DNA of 14,686 nucleotides from Anaerolineae bacterium (GTDB lineage: Bacteria > Chloroflexota > Anaerolineae > JAAYZQ01), in NCBI GenBank assembly GCA_016926595.1, contig JAFGOG010000392.1, forward strand, positions 1-14,686, read 5' to 3'. Every line of letters begins with the position of its first letter. Position 1 is the first letter of the stretch. The notes below the pieces were generated by a model. The model made no database searches and was not told the origin of the DNA. It was given only the letters and a program-made list of their open reading frames with translations. Of this stretch, positions 7,269 to 13,389 are shown in pieces. The position numbers and the translations under genes were made by a program.

Positions 7269-7931
7269 CTACAAACTATCGTCCAGCGAAGTGATTCCTT
7301 CGTGTAAAGCGTATAACGTCACCTGTACTCGGTTTGCCAGGTGCAGCTTGCCGAGAATGTTGCTCACGTGGGTGCGCACCGTCGCTTCTGTGATCACCAA
7401 GCGCTGGGCAACCTGGGGATTGCTCAGCCCTTTCGCCACCAGACGCAGAACCTCCATCTCTCGATCCGTGAGAGGATCGGGGGTTGGCGGATCGGCAGAT
7501 GGATGTCTCAGCTCTCTGAGCACCTTCTGCGCAATGCTCGGCTGCAACGACGGTTCGCCGCGATGGACCTGGTGGATGGCATTTACCAGATCGGCCGGTT
7601 CGGAATCCTTGAGCAGGTAACCCGAGGCCCCGGCCTTGATCGCTGGGAAGACTTTGTCGTCACTCGCAAAGCTGGTTAGCACCAGAATGCGTGGACTAGG
7701 CTCGTGTTTCGTTATCTGGCGGGTGGCTTCGATCCCATCTATACCCGGCATCACCAGGTCCATCAGGATCACATCAGGCCTCAAGGCATCCGCCTGGGCA
7801 ATGGTCTCCTGCCCATCACTGGCCTCTCCCACCACCTCAATGCCCTCGATCTCTGCCAGCAGAGCCTGTATGCCTCTGCGCACGATAGCATGGTCATCTA
7901 CAACTAGCACTCGTATAACTTTTTTGTCCAT
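7269..7931 (-). CDS. NarL/FixJ-family response regulator with LuxR-type DNA-binding domain
   Basis: A 220-residue two-domain regulator. The receiver domain (residues 5-122) has Asp12/Asp13, phospho-acceptor Asp58 (VILMDLVMP), Thr86 and Lys108 (GYLLKDSEP). A linker with two short PxP repeats (near 145-152) joins a LuxR/GerE helix-turn-helix at about 153-215 (LTDREMEVLRLVAKGLSN, ATVRTHVSNILGKL). It acts in the cytoplasm as a DNA-binding output of the adjacent NarL-type kinase, whose gene ends 74 bases upstream. An AGGGAG ribosome site lies about nine bases before the ATG. Targets are unknown; the divergent promoters near 11.7 kb and the promoter at 7.1 kb are candidates by position only. Confidence 0.96.
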   Translation of the reverse strand: MDKKVIRVLVVDDHAIVRRGIQALLAEIEGIEVVGEASDGQETIAQADALRPDVILMDLVMPGIDGIEATRQITKHEPSPRILVLTSFASDDKVFPAIKAGASGYLLKDSEPADLVNAIHQVHRGEPSLQPSIAQKVLRELRHPSADPPTPDPLTDREMEVLRLVAKGLSNPQVAQRLVITEATVRTHVSNILGKLHLANRVQVTLYALHEGITSLDDSL

Positions 7932-7990
7932 GGCTGCTATCTCCCTAATCCTGGTGTCGAAATCCTAGCGATCTGGGCCTGCATAAGGGC

Positions 7991-8004
7991 GGGTACAAAT
8001 ACCC
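7991..8004. other. Small intercistronic stem-loop after the kinase gene
   Basis: GGGTA and TACCC form a perfect 5-bp stem with a 4-base loop, two bases past the kinase stop and ahead of the regulator gene. No T-run follows in the minus direction, so a processing or pausing element is more likely than a terminator, if it is functional at all. Confidence 0.3.
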
Positions 8005-8005
8005 A

Positions 8006-9484
8006 TCATGAATCCAGGCCTCCGATTCCCGTGTCCTGTCCTGTCACCCGTAATGTCGTCCCCTCACCCGGGGCACTCTCGACGGCGAACGTCCCTTGGA
8101 TCCGCTGCACACGCTCCTCTATACCGCGCAATCCTCTTCCACCACTTGCTTTAGCTACAACTGGGTCGAATCCTACGCCGTCATCCGTAATCTCCAGGCA
8201 GACGCCCCTATCGTGAAACTTTAGGGCGACTGTCACTTGCCGGGCGTTGGCATGTTTGATCACATTATTGAGGGCTTCGAGGGCAATGCGGAAAAGCTCC
8301 TCCGCTACTGAAATCGGTAAGTGTCGTTCACCCTCCACATAGATCTCAGTCCGTAACCGTGCACGGCTTTCCACGGCGGCCAACCTGGCCTGCAGAGCGG
8401 CGACCAATCCCTCTTCTTCCAACTCTGGGGGGTGCAGCTCAAAGATGAGCATCCGCATGTCCACCATCGCCTCTCGGGCCATATTGTGCAGTTCTCGCAG
8501 ATTTTCAGCCGCTATATCCTGTTTCTCCGCCGAGAGCGCCAGACGTGCAGCCTCGGCGTAGAGGGTCACACTGTATAGTGCTTGGGTGACAGAGTCGTGC
8601 AGCTCCCGCGCCAGGCGGCTGCGTTCAGTAGTGATGGCCTTTTCTTTTACCTGCTCCGCGAGTGCGTCCTCCGCTCGTTTACGCTCAGTGATGTCACGAT
8701 TGCTTCCACGCCTTCCTAGATAGTTGCCAGTGGAACCATATACAGGTTGGCATACGTGCTCAAGCCAGCGCTCCTCTCCACTGCGCGTGATAATGCGAAA
8801 TTCAATCGGATGAACCATGCTGCCTTCTATCGGTTCCTCGCGAAGATGCTCTGTGACGATCTCGCGGTCGCCGGGATGGACGATTGCCTCAAGTAGTTCA
8901 GGACTCTTTCGGAATTCGTCAGAGCGGTAACCGGTGATCCGTTCGCACGATGGCGACACGTACACATAGTTCCTATTCGGATCAAGCCAATACTCCCAGT
9001 CATAGGTAAAGTTCGCCAAAGTGCGGAACCGCTCTTCGCTCTCCGCAAGCTCCTTTTCCAGCGCTTCAGCATATAGATGCCCAAGGCGGCTAACAGCAAA
9101 ACGGAGATATATTTCCAAAGCAGTGAGCGCTTTGTCAATCTTGACAGGGTCAGCCCGGTAGGCCTGCTGGATAGCCGGGAGTGCTGCTTCCTTCAGCAGC
9201 AAGAGCACTTCGGTTACTTCCGAGATATCAAAGTCCATCTGCGAGCGGGTGCTCGACATGTCTCTGAGATGAGCCTCCGTAGCCTCGTATGACCCTGTCG
9301 ACAGGGTTTCAACTGCAGCCGCAACCCCCCGTAACAAGCACGAGCGAAGCTCGGCGACAGGCTGCTCAGCATACCGGGTGCCGGGCAGGCTGTGGGCCAT
9401 CTCCGCCCATGTGCTAGCGATGTCATCCTGGTGCTGACTGAGTAAGGCAGCGAGGTATGGTACCTTTGGCGCTTGCCTAGTCAT
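8006..9484 (-). CDS. NarL-type sensor histidine kinase with RsbRD-like N-terminal and PAS domains
   Basis: A 492-residue soluble kinase with no membrane helix. Residues about 8-140 resemble the RsbRD/RsbT co-antagonist N-terminal helical domain (W26, FDISEVTEVLLLLKEA near 85-100, AVSRLGHLY near 130). Residues about 150-270 are a PAS domain with PAC end (SPSCERITGYRSDEF, IVHPGDRE, GSNRDITERK). A HisKA_3 dimerisation domain follows, with phospho-acceptor His296 in RLARELHDSVTQALY. The HATPase domain has the N-box EALNNVIKHA (Asn407), the D-box DDGVGFD and the G-box GGRGLRGI. The start is ATG 9484, chosen because GGAG lies seven bases upstream; a GTG at 9490 would leave only one base of spacing. 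It sits 50 bases after the MFS gene and 74 before its likely partner regulator. The PAS signal is unknown, and no heme or flavin motif is evident. Confidence 0.95.
   Translation of the reverse strand: MTRQAPKVPYLAALLSQHQDDIASTWAEMAHSLPGTRYAEQPVAELRSCLLRGVAAAVETLSTGSYEATEAHLRDMSSTRSQMDFDISEVTEVLLLLKEAALPAIQQAYRADPVKIDKALTALEIYLRFAVSRLGHLYAEALEKELAESEERFRTLANFTYDWEYWLDPNRNYVYVSPSCERITGYRSDEFRKSPELLEAIVHPGDREIVTEHLREEPIEGSMVHPIEFRIITRSGEERWLEHVCQPVYGSTGNYLGRRGSNRDITERKRAEDALAEQVKEKAITTERSRLARELHDSVTQALYSVTLYAEAARLALSAEKQDIAAENLRELHNMAREAMVDMRMLIFELHPPELEEEGLVAALQARLAAVESRARLRTEIYVEGERHLPISVAEELFRIALEALNNVIKHANARQVTVALKFHDRGVCLEITDDGVGFDPVVAKASGGRGLRGIEERVQRIQGTFAVESAPGEGTTLRVTGQDTGIGGLDS
9292..9307. 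repeat. 16-bp perfect palindrome inside the kinase gene
   Basis: ACCCTGTCGACAGGGT is fully self-complementary and encodes part of the N-terminal domain (ETLSTGS). It may be chance, or a protein-binding or restriction-related site. A motif this long is expected about 0.2 times in a window of this size. Confidence 0.3.
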
Positions 9485-9534
9485 CCTCACTCTCCGTCCA
9501 AATTAGCTTTCTCTGTTTGGATACCCATCAGCCA

Positions 9535-10794
9535 TCATATGGTCTCAATCCTCTGCCGCAGATGCAGTGTCTCCCGGGTAAGGGCCAGGAGTGGCAAACG
9601 TACACAGATGTCAAGGGCGATGGCTGCCAGAAACACATACTGTGGGCCGATATGCTCCCAGATCAGCCCGCCCACAGCGGGGGCGGGAATGCTCAGCAGA
9701 CCGCGGAACAGGCCAACGATGCCAATCCAACGGCCCATTTGCTCTTGGGGCACGATCTCGGCTGTCATTGAAGAGGCCAAACCCATGCCAATGCTATTAA
9801 AGCCAAAGAGCACACCATAGGCCAACAGGCACAACATAGCGCCGCCACCGGACACCGGGGCCAGGATCAATAGCAGGTTGGCGGCATAGGCCAGCGGAGC
9901 GATGGCAAACAGCAGTTTCTTGCGTCCGTGCCGATCGGCTAGGCGGCCGAGTGGAATTGAAGCTAGCATGGGCACCAGCATGCTCGTCATGGCAATGCCG
10001 CCGAGCACGAACTCGTCGGCTCCCTTGAACTGGTACGCATACACGGGCATGAAGGGCTGGGCGATGGTCCAGGGTAATTCCATCAGGCCCATAATGACCA
10101 TGAGCCGTACCACATCGGGGCCCTGTTTAAAGATCTGCACAAACCCCGAAAGAACCCGGCGGCTGTCGCCAGACCCATTGCGGGCATGGGTGGCGGACAG
10201 GCGGGTCAGCAGGAAAAGTATTGCGCCAAAGATGAATGCCTGGATGGCAAAGAGTGGGCGAAGACCCTCCAAGCGGATGCCGCCAAACTGAGAGATGAGC
10301 CAGGCAGCCAGCAGGGGCGCGGCGATAGCCACCGGCGAAGCCAACGTCCGGCAGAGACCGCGCCCAGTAGCGCGCCCCTCATTGGGTAGCTCACCGGCGC
10401 AGGTGACTGTGCAGGCGGTGCAGGTGATGCGCGAGCCCAGGTAGTAAATGATGATGGCCGCGTAAAGCCAGGTCCAATGGGGGGCCGCAAAGTAGAGCAA
10501 ACCAGACGCTGCCAGCAGGGCGGTGCTCAAGAGAAAGATGTTCTTCAGGCTGTAATAGTCGATGAACCAACCTGCAGGCAAGGCGACCAAGGCGCCCACG
10601 GCATTCCCCGCACTTTGGAGCGACCCCAGTTGGACCGGGCTAGCGCCCAGCAGCGTGGCATAAAGGGAGCTGTATTGTGTAGTCAAGCCGGTCGCCAGAC
10701 CGTGCAAGGTCCGTCGGCCCAGCATGAGTTTAAAGTCGTGGGTTTGGCGTTTCGTGAAACGGATGCTGCGCTGGGCTAGCCTCTGCAAGTACAC
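9535..10794 (-). CDS. Major facilitator superfamily transporter
   Basis: A protein of about 419 residues with roughly twelve hydrophobic segments in two halves. The MFS loop motif is clear in the second half (GRLADRHGRKKLLF) and degraded in the first (PAGWFIDYYSLKNIFLL). A Cys-containing stretch (SRITCTACTVTCAGELPNEG) lies in the fourth/fifth segment region and could bear on a drug or metal substrate, but nothing assigns it. The start is GTG 10794, with AAGGGAGA seven bases upstream; a TTG at 10821, overlapping the deformylase end, lacks a properly placed ribosome site. It follows def by 13 bases and precedes the kinase gene by 50, so all three are likely co-transcribed. Substrate unknown. 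Confidence 0.9.
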   Translation of the reverse strand: MYLQRLAQRSIRFTKRQTHDFKLMLGRRTLHGLATGLTTQYSSLYATLLGASPVQLGSLQSAGNAVGALVALPAGWFIDYYSLKNIFLLSTALLAASGLLYFAAPHWTWLYAAIIIYYLGSRITCTACTVTCAGELPNEGRATGRGLCRTLASPVAIAAPLLAAWLISQFGGIRLEGLRPLFAIQAFIFGAILFLLTRLSATHARNGSGDSRRVLSGFVQIFKQGPDVVRLMVIMGLMELPWTIAQPFMPVYAYQFKGADEFVLGGIAMTSMLVPMLASIPLGRLADRHGRKKLLFAIAPLAYAANLLLILAPVSGGGAMLCLLAYGVLFGFNSIGMGLASSMTAEIVPQEQMGRWIGIVGLFRGLLSIPAPAVGGLIWEHIGPQYVFLAAIALDICVRLPLLALTRETLHLRQRIETI

Positions 10795-10800
10795 TGCCCC

Positions 10801-10808
10801 TCTCCCTT
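10801..10808 (-). promoter_or_regulatory. Ribosome binding site that fixes the MFS start
   Basis: AAGGGAGA lies immediately after the def stop and about seven bases before GTG 10794. It favours this start over the upstream in-frame TTG at 10821. Confidence 0.6.
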
Positions 10809-11311
10809 CAGATGTGGACAACCTCTTTTTCAGCTGATGTGCTCAGCTCGCTGACCTTCCACAGGCGAGTTGGATCCACGATGCGAGCAATGAACAGGGT
10901 TCCGTCCAGATGGTCGATCTCATGTTGCAGCACACGCGCCAGCAGGCCTTGACCCTCCACAGTGACAGGGCTGCCGAGACGATCAATGCCGCACACCGTG
11001 ACCCATTCGGCCCGCCGTACCTCACCTACCAGATCTGGAAGGCTGAGACAACCCTCCAGCCCTACCTGTTCTCCCTCGGCCGATCTGATTTCGGGGTTTA
11101 CCAGCACGATAGGCGACGGGCCCACATCCAACACGATCAGTCGTTTCCCGACACCTACCTGGGGCGCAGCCAGTCCCACCCCTGATGCAGCATACATCGT
11201 GGCCAACATATCGTGGGCCAGACGCCTTACACGCGGGTCGACCTTGGATATTGCCCGAGCCCGGCGAAATAGAGCGGGCGCGGGGTATGTAAGAATCTTT
11301 AACTCTGCCAT
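10808..11311 (-). CDS. def: Peptide deformylase
   Basis: A 167-residue cytoplasmic metalloenzyme that removes the formyl group from the N-terminal Met of new proteins. All three signature motifs are intact: GVGLAAPQ (residues 44-51), EGCLSLP (86-92, metal ligand Cys88) and QHEIDHLDG (129-137, ligands His130 and His134, catalytic Glu131). Its length and the C-terminal tail suit the usual bacterial enzyme. Its ATG lies inside the last codons of the DUF5320 gene, with 13 bases of overlap, and it is followed closely by the MFS gene. This is unlike the common def-fmt arrangement, and no fmt gene is in view. Confidence 0.97.
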   Translation of the reverse strand: MAELKILTYPAPALFRRARAISKVDPRVRRLAHDMLATMYAASGVGLAAPQVGVGKRLIVLDVGPSPIVLVNPEIRSAEGEQVGLEGCLSLPDLVGEVRRAEWVTVCGIDRLGSPVTVEGQGLLARVLQHEIDHLDGTLFIARIVDPTRLWKVSELSTSAEKEVVHI

Positions 11312-11658
11312 TGCTGCTTCAGCCGCTCAACCTGTCCTCTGAGGAACTTGGTTTTCTGTTCTCGGTTTGGCGTTATGGCATAGGGACCGTAGTCCAGGCC
11401 CGACCCGTAGCCAAAGCGGATCTGGTCTGGTACACCGATGGCATAGAACCAGTTTCGGTGGCACCAGCCGCCGCCCTGGTCACCCCGGCCGTCCCAGGCG
11501 CTTTTCCGTCCCCAACCCAGGCCCAAGCTGCGTCCGGGTGTAGGATTGGCCCAGCCAGGGGCATCGTAGCCTCCGCAGTAGCCAGTTCCTCGACCGGTCA
11601 TTGGCCCCATACCCATAGCCTCCGTGCCATCTCCTGCTGGCATCTCATTCATCTCCAT
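11299..11658 (-). CDS. DUF5320 family protein (small Gly-rich protein with C-terminal coiled coil)
   Basis: A protein of about 119 residues with the DUF5320 hallmark at its N-terminus (GDGTEAMGMGPMTGRGTGYC, then GWANPTPGRSLGLGWGRK), a Gly/Trp/Tyr-rich middle containing a WCHRNW segment, and a charged C-terminal helix (REQKTKFLRGQVERLKQQW) that can form a coiled coil. The family's function is not established. It is often found near small Fe-S, NifX-like and MinD-like proteins in anaerobes. The start could be ATG 11658 or ATG 11652; the GAGG ribosome site is three bases from the first and nine from the second, so 11652 is at least as likely. It is the first gene of the long minus-strand run, directly behind the strong promoter at 11697-11725, and its end overlaps def. 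Confidence 0.82.
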   Translation of the reverse strand: MEMNEMPAGDGTEAMGMGPMTGRGTGYCGGYDAPGWANPTPGRSLGLGWGRKSAWDGRGDQGGGWCHRNWFYAIGVPDQIRFGYGSGLDYGPYAITPNREQKTKFLRGQVERLKQQWQS

Positions 11659-11696
11659 TTTCCTCAGACCGTCTACAGTTTTGTCATATTTATTCT

Positions 11697-11725
11697 AGTA
11701 TAACACACTATGTGTATGTTGTCAA
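11697..11725 (-). promoter_or_regulatory. Strong sigma70-type promoter for the DUF5320-def-MFS-kinase-regulator run
   Basis: On the minus strand a perfect TTGACA (-35, 11720-11725) is followed after exactly 17 bases by TATACT (-10, 11697-11702). Transcription should start near 11690, about 30 bases before the first ATG. The spacer carries a 13-bp inverted repeat, listed separately. Confidence 0.82.
11703..11715. promoter_or_regulatory. Candidate operator: inverted repeat inside the promoter spacer
   Basis: ACACA-CTA-TGTGT is a perfect inverted repeat with 5-bp arms lying exactly between the -10 and -35 elements of the DUF5320 promoter. A dimeric repressor or a spacer-binding activator could bind here; the protein is unknown. 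Confidence 0.45.
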
Positions 11726-11768
11726 TAGAAGATTAGTCTTTATTCTTAGCATCCAGCTATTCGTTAAT

Positions 11769-11784
11769 TGTCAGTAATTTGACA
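11769..11784. promoter_or_regulatory. Candidate operator overlapping the ferredoxin -35 box
   Basis: TGTCA and TGACA are exact inverted 5-bp arms separated by six bases, with half-site centres 11 bp apart (one helical turn). The right arm is part of the TTGACA -35 element, so a bound dimer would affect polymerase access. Confidence 0.4.
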
Positions 11785-11807
11785 TGGTGGGTAATATGTG
11801 TTAGCAT
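11779..11807 (+). promoter_or_regulatory. Sigma70-type promoter for the ferredoxin / zinc-ribbon genes
   Basis: A perfect TTGACA (11779-11784) is followed after exactly 17 bases by TAGCAT (11802-11807, four of six matches). It faces away from the DUF5320 promoter across an AT-rich gap. The leader to the ferredoxin start is about 115 bases, long enough for post-transcriptional control, but I see no known riboswitch fold in it. Confidence 0.65.
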
Positions 11808-11929
11808 TTATATGGGCTATCATTCGGGATCTGAGCAGAGGACGCCAGAAGCCCAACGCACGACTTTTGTGCAGGCGCAGGCTGGCCATCAAGGGTCGGA
11901 GCAAGAATATTCAGTGAGGAGGTATGAAC

Positions 11930-12103
11930 ATGTACAAGGTAGACGTGGAAAAATGCAGCGCGTGTGAGACGTGCATCAGTGTCTGCCCCACGGAAGCCAT
12001 CTCGATGGTCGACGGTCACGCCTTCATCGACGTGGACGAGTGCATCGAGTGCGGTTCGTGCGCGGCCGAGTGTCCGGAAGAAGCCATTGTCGAGGTGGAC
12101 TGA
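11930..12103 (+). CDS. 2[4Fe-4S] ferredoxin, short clostridial type
   Basis: A 57-residue electron carrier. Two 4Fe-4S motifs are complete: CSACETCISVCP (Cys9, 12, 15, 19) and CIECGSCAAECP (Cys38, 41, 44, 48), giving the usual crosswise ligation of two low-potential clusters. The rest is acidic, as in soluble clostridial-type ferredoxins. Start ATG 11930 is chosen because AGGAGG (11917-11922) lies seven bases upstream; the in-frame ATG at 11924 is only one base from it. It is the first gene on the plus strand after the divergent promoter region, 178 bases before the zinc-ribbon gene. The redox partner is unknown; the Fe-S flavoenzyme at 542-2506 is one local possibility (inference only). Confidence 0.95.
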   Translation: MYKVDVEKCSACETCISVCPTEAISMVDGHAFIDVDECIECGSCAAECPEEAIVEVD

Positions 12104-12281
12104 GTCAACACCTGAGGTGCAACGTGCCAGCTAGCGGACGCGTCGCACCCCGAACCCAAAAACGGACGGAAGAGGTTTGACAACTGGAGAGCGAGTGGTA
12201 GACCATAGTCAGTTATAGGAGGTGGCCGGTCGGTTAAGTCGGCTCGGCTGGTAGAGCCAATAGACAGAGGGAGATGCAACT
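12104..12281. other. Intergenic stretch between ferredoxin and zinc-ribbon genes
   Basis: No convincing gene is seen. Visible items are a TTGACA at 12177-12182 with only a weak -10 candidate 16 bases on (TAGACC, preceded by TGG), an isolated AGGAGG at 12217-12222 with no usable start codon behind it, and a small hairpin (GGCTC 12241-12245 / GAGCC 12254-12258) just before the real ribosome site GAGGGAG at 12267-12273. A weak internal promoter or a translation-control leader is possible. Confidence 0.35.
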
Positions 12282-12500
12282 GTGGGTAGAGGAAGAGGTG
12301 GAGGACAAGGACAAGGCGGCGGACGAGGCGGTGGCCGTGGCCAGGGGCGAGGGCCGGGCCGCATGGGTGGCTCAAAAGCCGCCGGACCGGGCGGCGACTG
12401 CGTCTGCCCCAACTGCGGGCACCGGCTGGCTCACCAAGTCGGACAGCCCTGTTACGAAATCAAGTGCCCCAAGTGCGGCGCAGCCATGACTCGTGCCTAG
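12282..12500 (+). CDS. Small RGG-rich zinc-ribbon protein
   Basis: A 72-residue protein starting at GTG, with GAGGGAG eight bases upstream. Residues 2-38 are almost wholly Gly, Arg and Gln in RG/GGR/GQG repeats ending GRMGG. Residues 40-66 form a Cys/His cluster: CVCPNCGHRLAH (Cys40, 42, 45, His47, His51), PC (Cys57) and CPKCG (Cys62, 65), a rubredoxin-like or zinc-ribbon knuckle pair. The CPNCG...H..G.PC...CPKCG pattern recurs in small proteins near DUF5320, NifX-type and MinD-type genes in anaerobes. Its biochemical role is not known to me; metal binding and, through the RGG tail, nucleic-acid contact are inferences. It lies between the ferredoxin and metallo-hydrolase genes on the same strand. 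The repetitive DNA opens false frames; the Cys motifs mark the true one. Confidence 0.82.
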   Translation: MGRGRGGGQGQGGGRGGGRGQGRGPGRMGGSKAAGPGGDCVCPNCGHRLAHQVGQPCYEIKCPKCGAAMTRA

Positions 12501-12613
12501 CGCTAAGCCGATCGAGTGTTTGGATGGGGAGGCCGCTATCGCAGAACAAGAAAAAGACAAGTGGGACTGCCTAGTGGCAGAGCTTCCTGGTGTGATCACG
12601 TCCACACCACCCT

Positions 12614-12620
12614 GGGAGGA
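12614..12620 (+). promoter_or_regulatory. Ribosome binding site that fixes the metallo-hydrolase start
   Basis: GGGAGGA lies seven bases before ATG 12628. The frame is open upstream to a GTG at 12493, but no ribosome site precedes that codon, and the metallo-beta-lactamase fold begins at the ATG. Confidence 0.75.
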
Positions 12621-12627
12621 TGAGTCC

Positions 12628-13350
12628 ATGATCCTGACTGTCGTATTTGACAACAATCCTTACGATCCCCGCTTGCAGACCGGTTGGGGTTTTGCTGCCT
12701 GGCTGGAGTACGGCGGCCAGACGGTGCTCTTTGACACTGGCGCCGACGGAGTTGTATTGCTCGACAGCATGGCCACTTTGGGCCTCGATCCCAAAGCTAT
12801 CGATATCGTCGTCCTGTCACATATTCACGGTGATCACACCGGTGGACTGGCTAGCCTGCTTGCTGTGGATCCCCAGGCCTGTACTGAGCGGGGCGAGTGC
12901 ATCACCGTCTATATTCCCCAGGCGTTCCCGGCCGGATTCAAAGAGCAGGCGCGCACTGCCGGGGCAGAGGTCATGCAGGTGGATGCCCCAACGGAGATCT
13001 TGCCTGGTCTGTGGAGCACTGGCCAGATGGGGACCGGCATCATCGAGCAGGCCCTGCTCGTCCAGACAGGGAAGGGCCTGGTGGTCATCACCGGCTGTGC
13101 CCATCCCGGTGTAGACGAGATGGTAGCCCGCGCCAGGGAAGTGGGCCAAGACGAGGTAGCTCTGGTTATGGGTGGCTTCCACCTGGGCGGAGCCAGCCGG
13201 GCGCGCATCATGGAGATCATCGACAGGTTTCACGTGCTGGGGGTGCAGCAAGTAGCCCCTTGCCACTGCACCGGAGACCAGGCCCGCGAGATATTTCACG
13301 TCGCCTTTGGCGAAAATTACCATCCCTGTGGTGTGGGCTGGCAATGGTAA
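12628..13350 (+). CDS. Metallo-beta-lactamase-fold hydrolase, COG1237 type
   Basis: A 240-residue protein. The metal-binding motif HIHGDHTGG supplies His65, His67, Asp69 and His70; further likely ligands are His159 (TGCAHPG), His185 (GGFHLGG) and His213 (CHCTGDQ). The N-terminus (VVFDNNPYD, GWGFAAWLEYGGQTVLFDTG) and the C-terminal APCHCTG segment match COG1237, often annotated by similarity as a dihydropterin ribofuranosylaminobenzene 5'-phosphate synthase. That activity is a weak guess for a bacterium, and the substrate should be treated as unknown. It is cytoplasmic, with no signal peptide. It follows the zinc-ribbon gene by 127 bases and converges on the XRE-cupin gene 39 bases downstream. 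No clear terminator hairpin lies between them. Confidence 0.93.
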   Translation: MILTVVFDNNPYDPRLQTGWGFAAWLEYGGQTVLFDTGADGVVLLDSMATLGLDPKAIDIVVLSHIHGDHTGGLASLLAVDPQACTERGECITVYIPQAFPAGFKEQARTAGAEVMQVDAPTEILPGLWSTGQMGTGIIEQALLVQTGKGLVVITGCAHPGVDEMVARAREVGQDEVALVMGGFHLGGASRARIMEIIDRFHVLGVQQVAPCHCTGDQAREIFHVAFGENYHPCGVGWQW

Positions 13351-13389
13351 AATCGAGCGCTGATGTCAAGATATACTGAAGGGGGTAAA

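Noticed and set aside
10795..10821. TTG 10821 as the MFS start
   Set aside because: No ribosome site at proper distance; AAGGGAGA precedes GTG 10794 instead.
12282..12390. GGA/CGA-type repeats as a tandem DNA repeat or CRISPR-like array
   Set aside because: The repetition follows the Gly/Arg/Gln codons of the protein and has no fixed unit or spacers.
12274..12489. Frame of 71 codons starting at ATG 12274, overlapping the zinc-ribbon gene
   Set aside because: The alternative frame of a repetitive Gly/Arg region gives an Ala/Asp-rich product without motifs; the GTG 12282 frame holds the Cys/His knuckles and a better-placed ribosome site.
12897..13379. 160-codon plus-strand frame within the metallo-hydrolase
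   Set aside because: It is a shifted frame of a gene with clear HxHxDH chemistry; the composition is Arg/Pro/His-rich without domain features.
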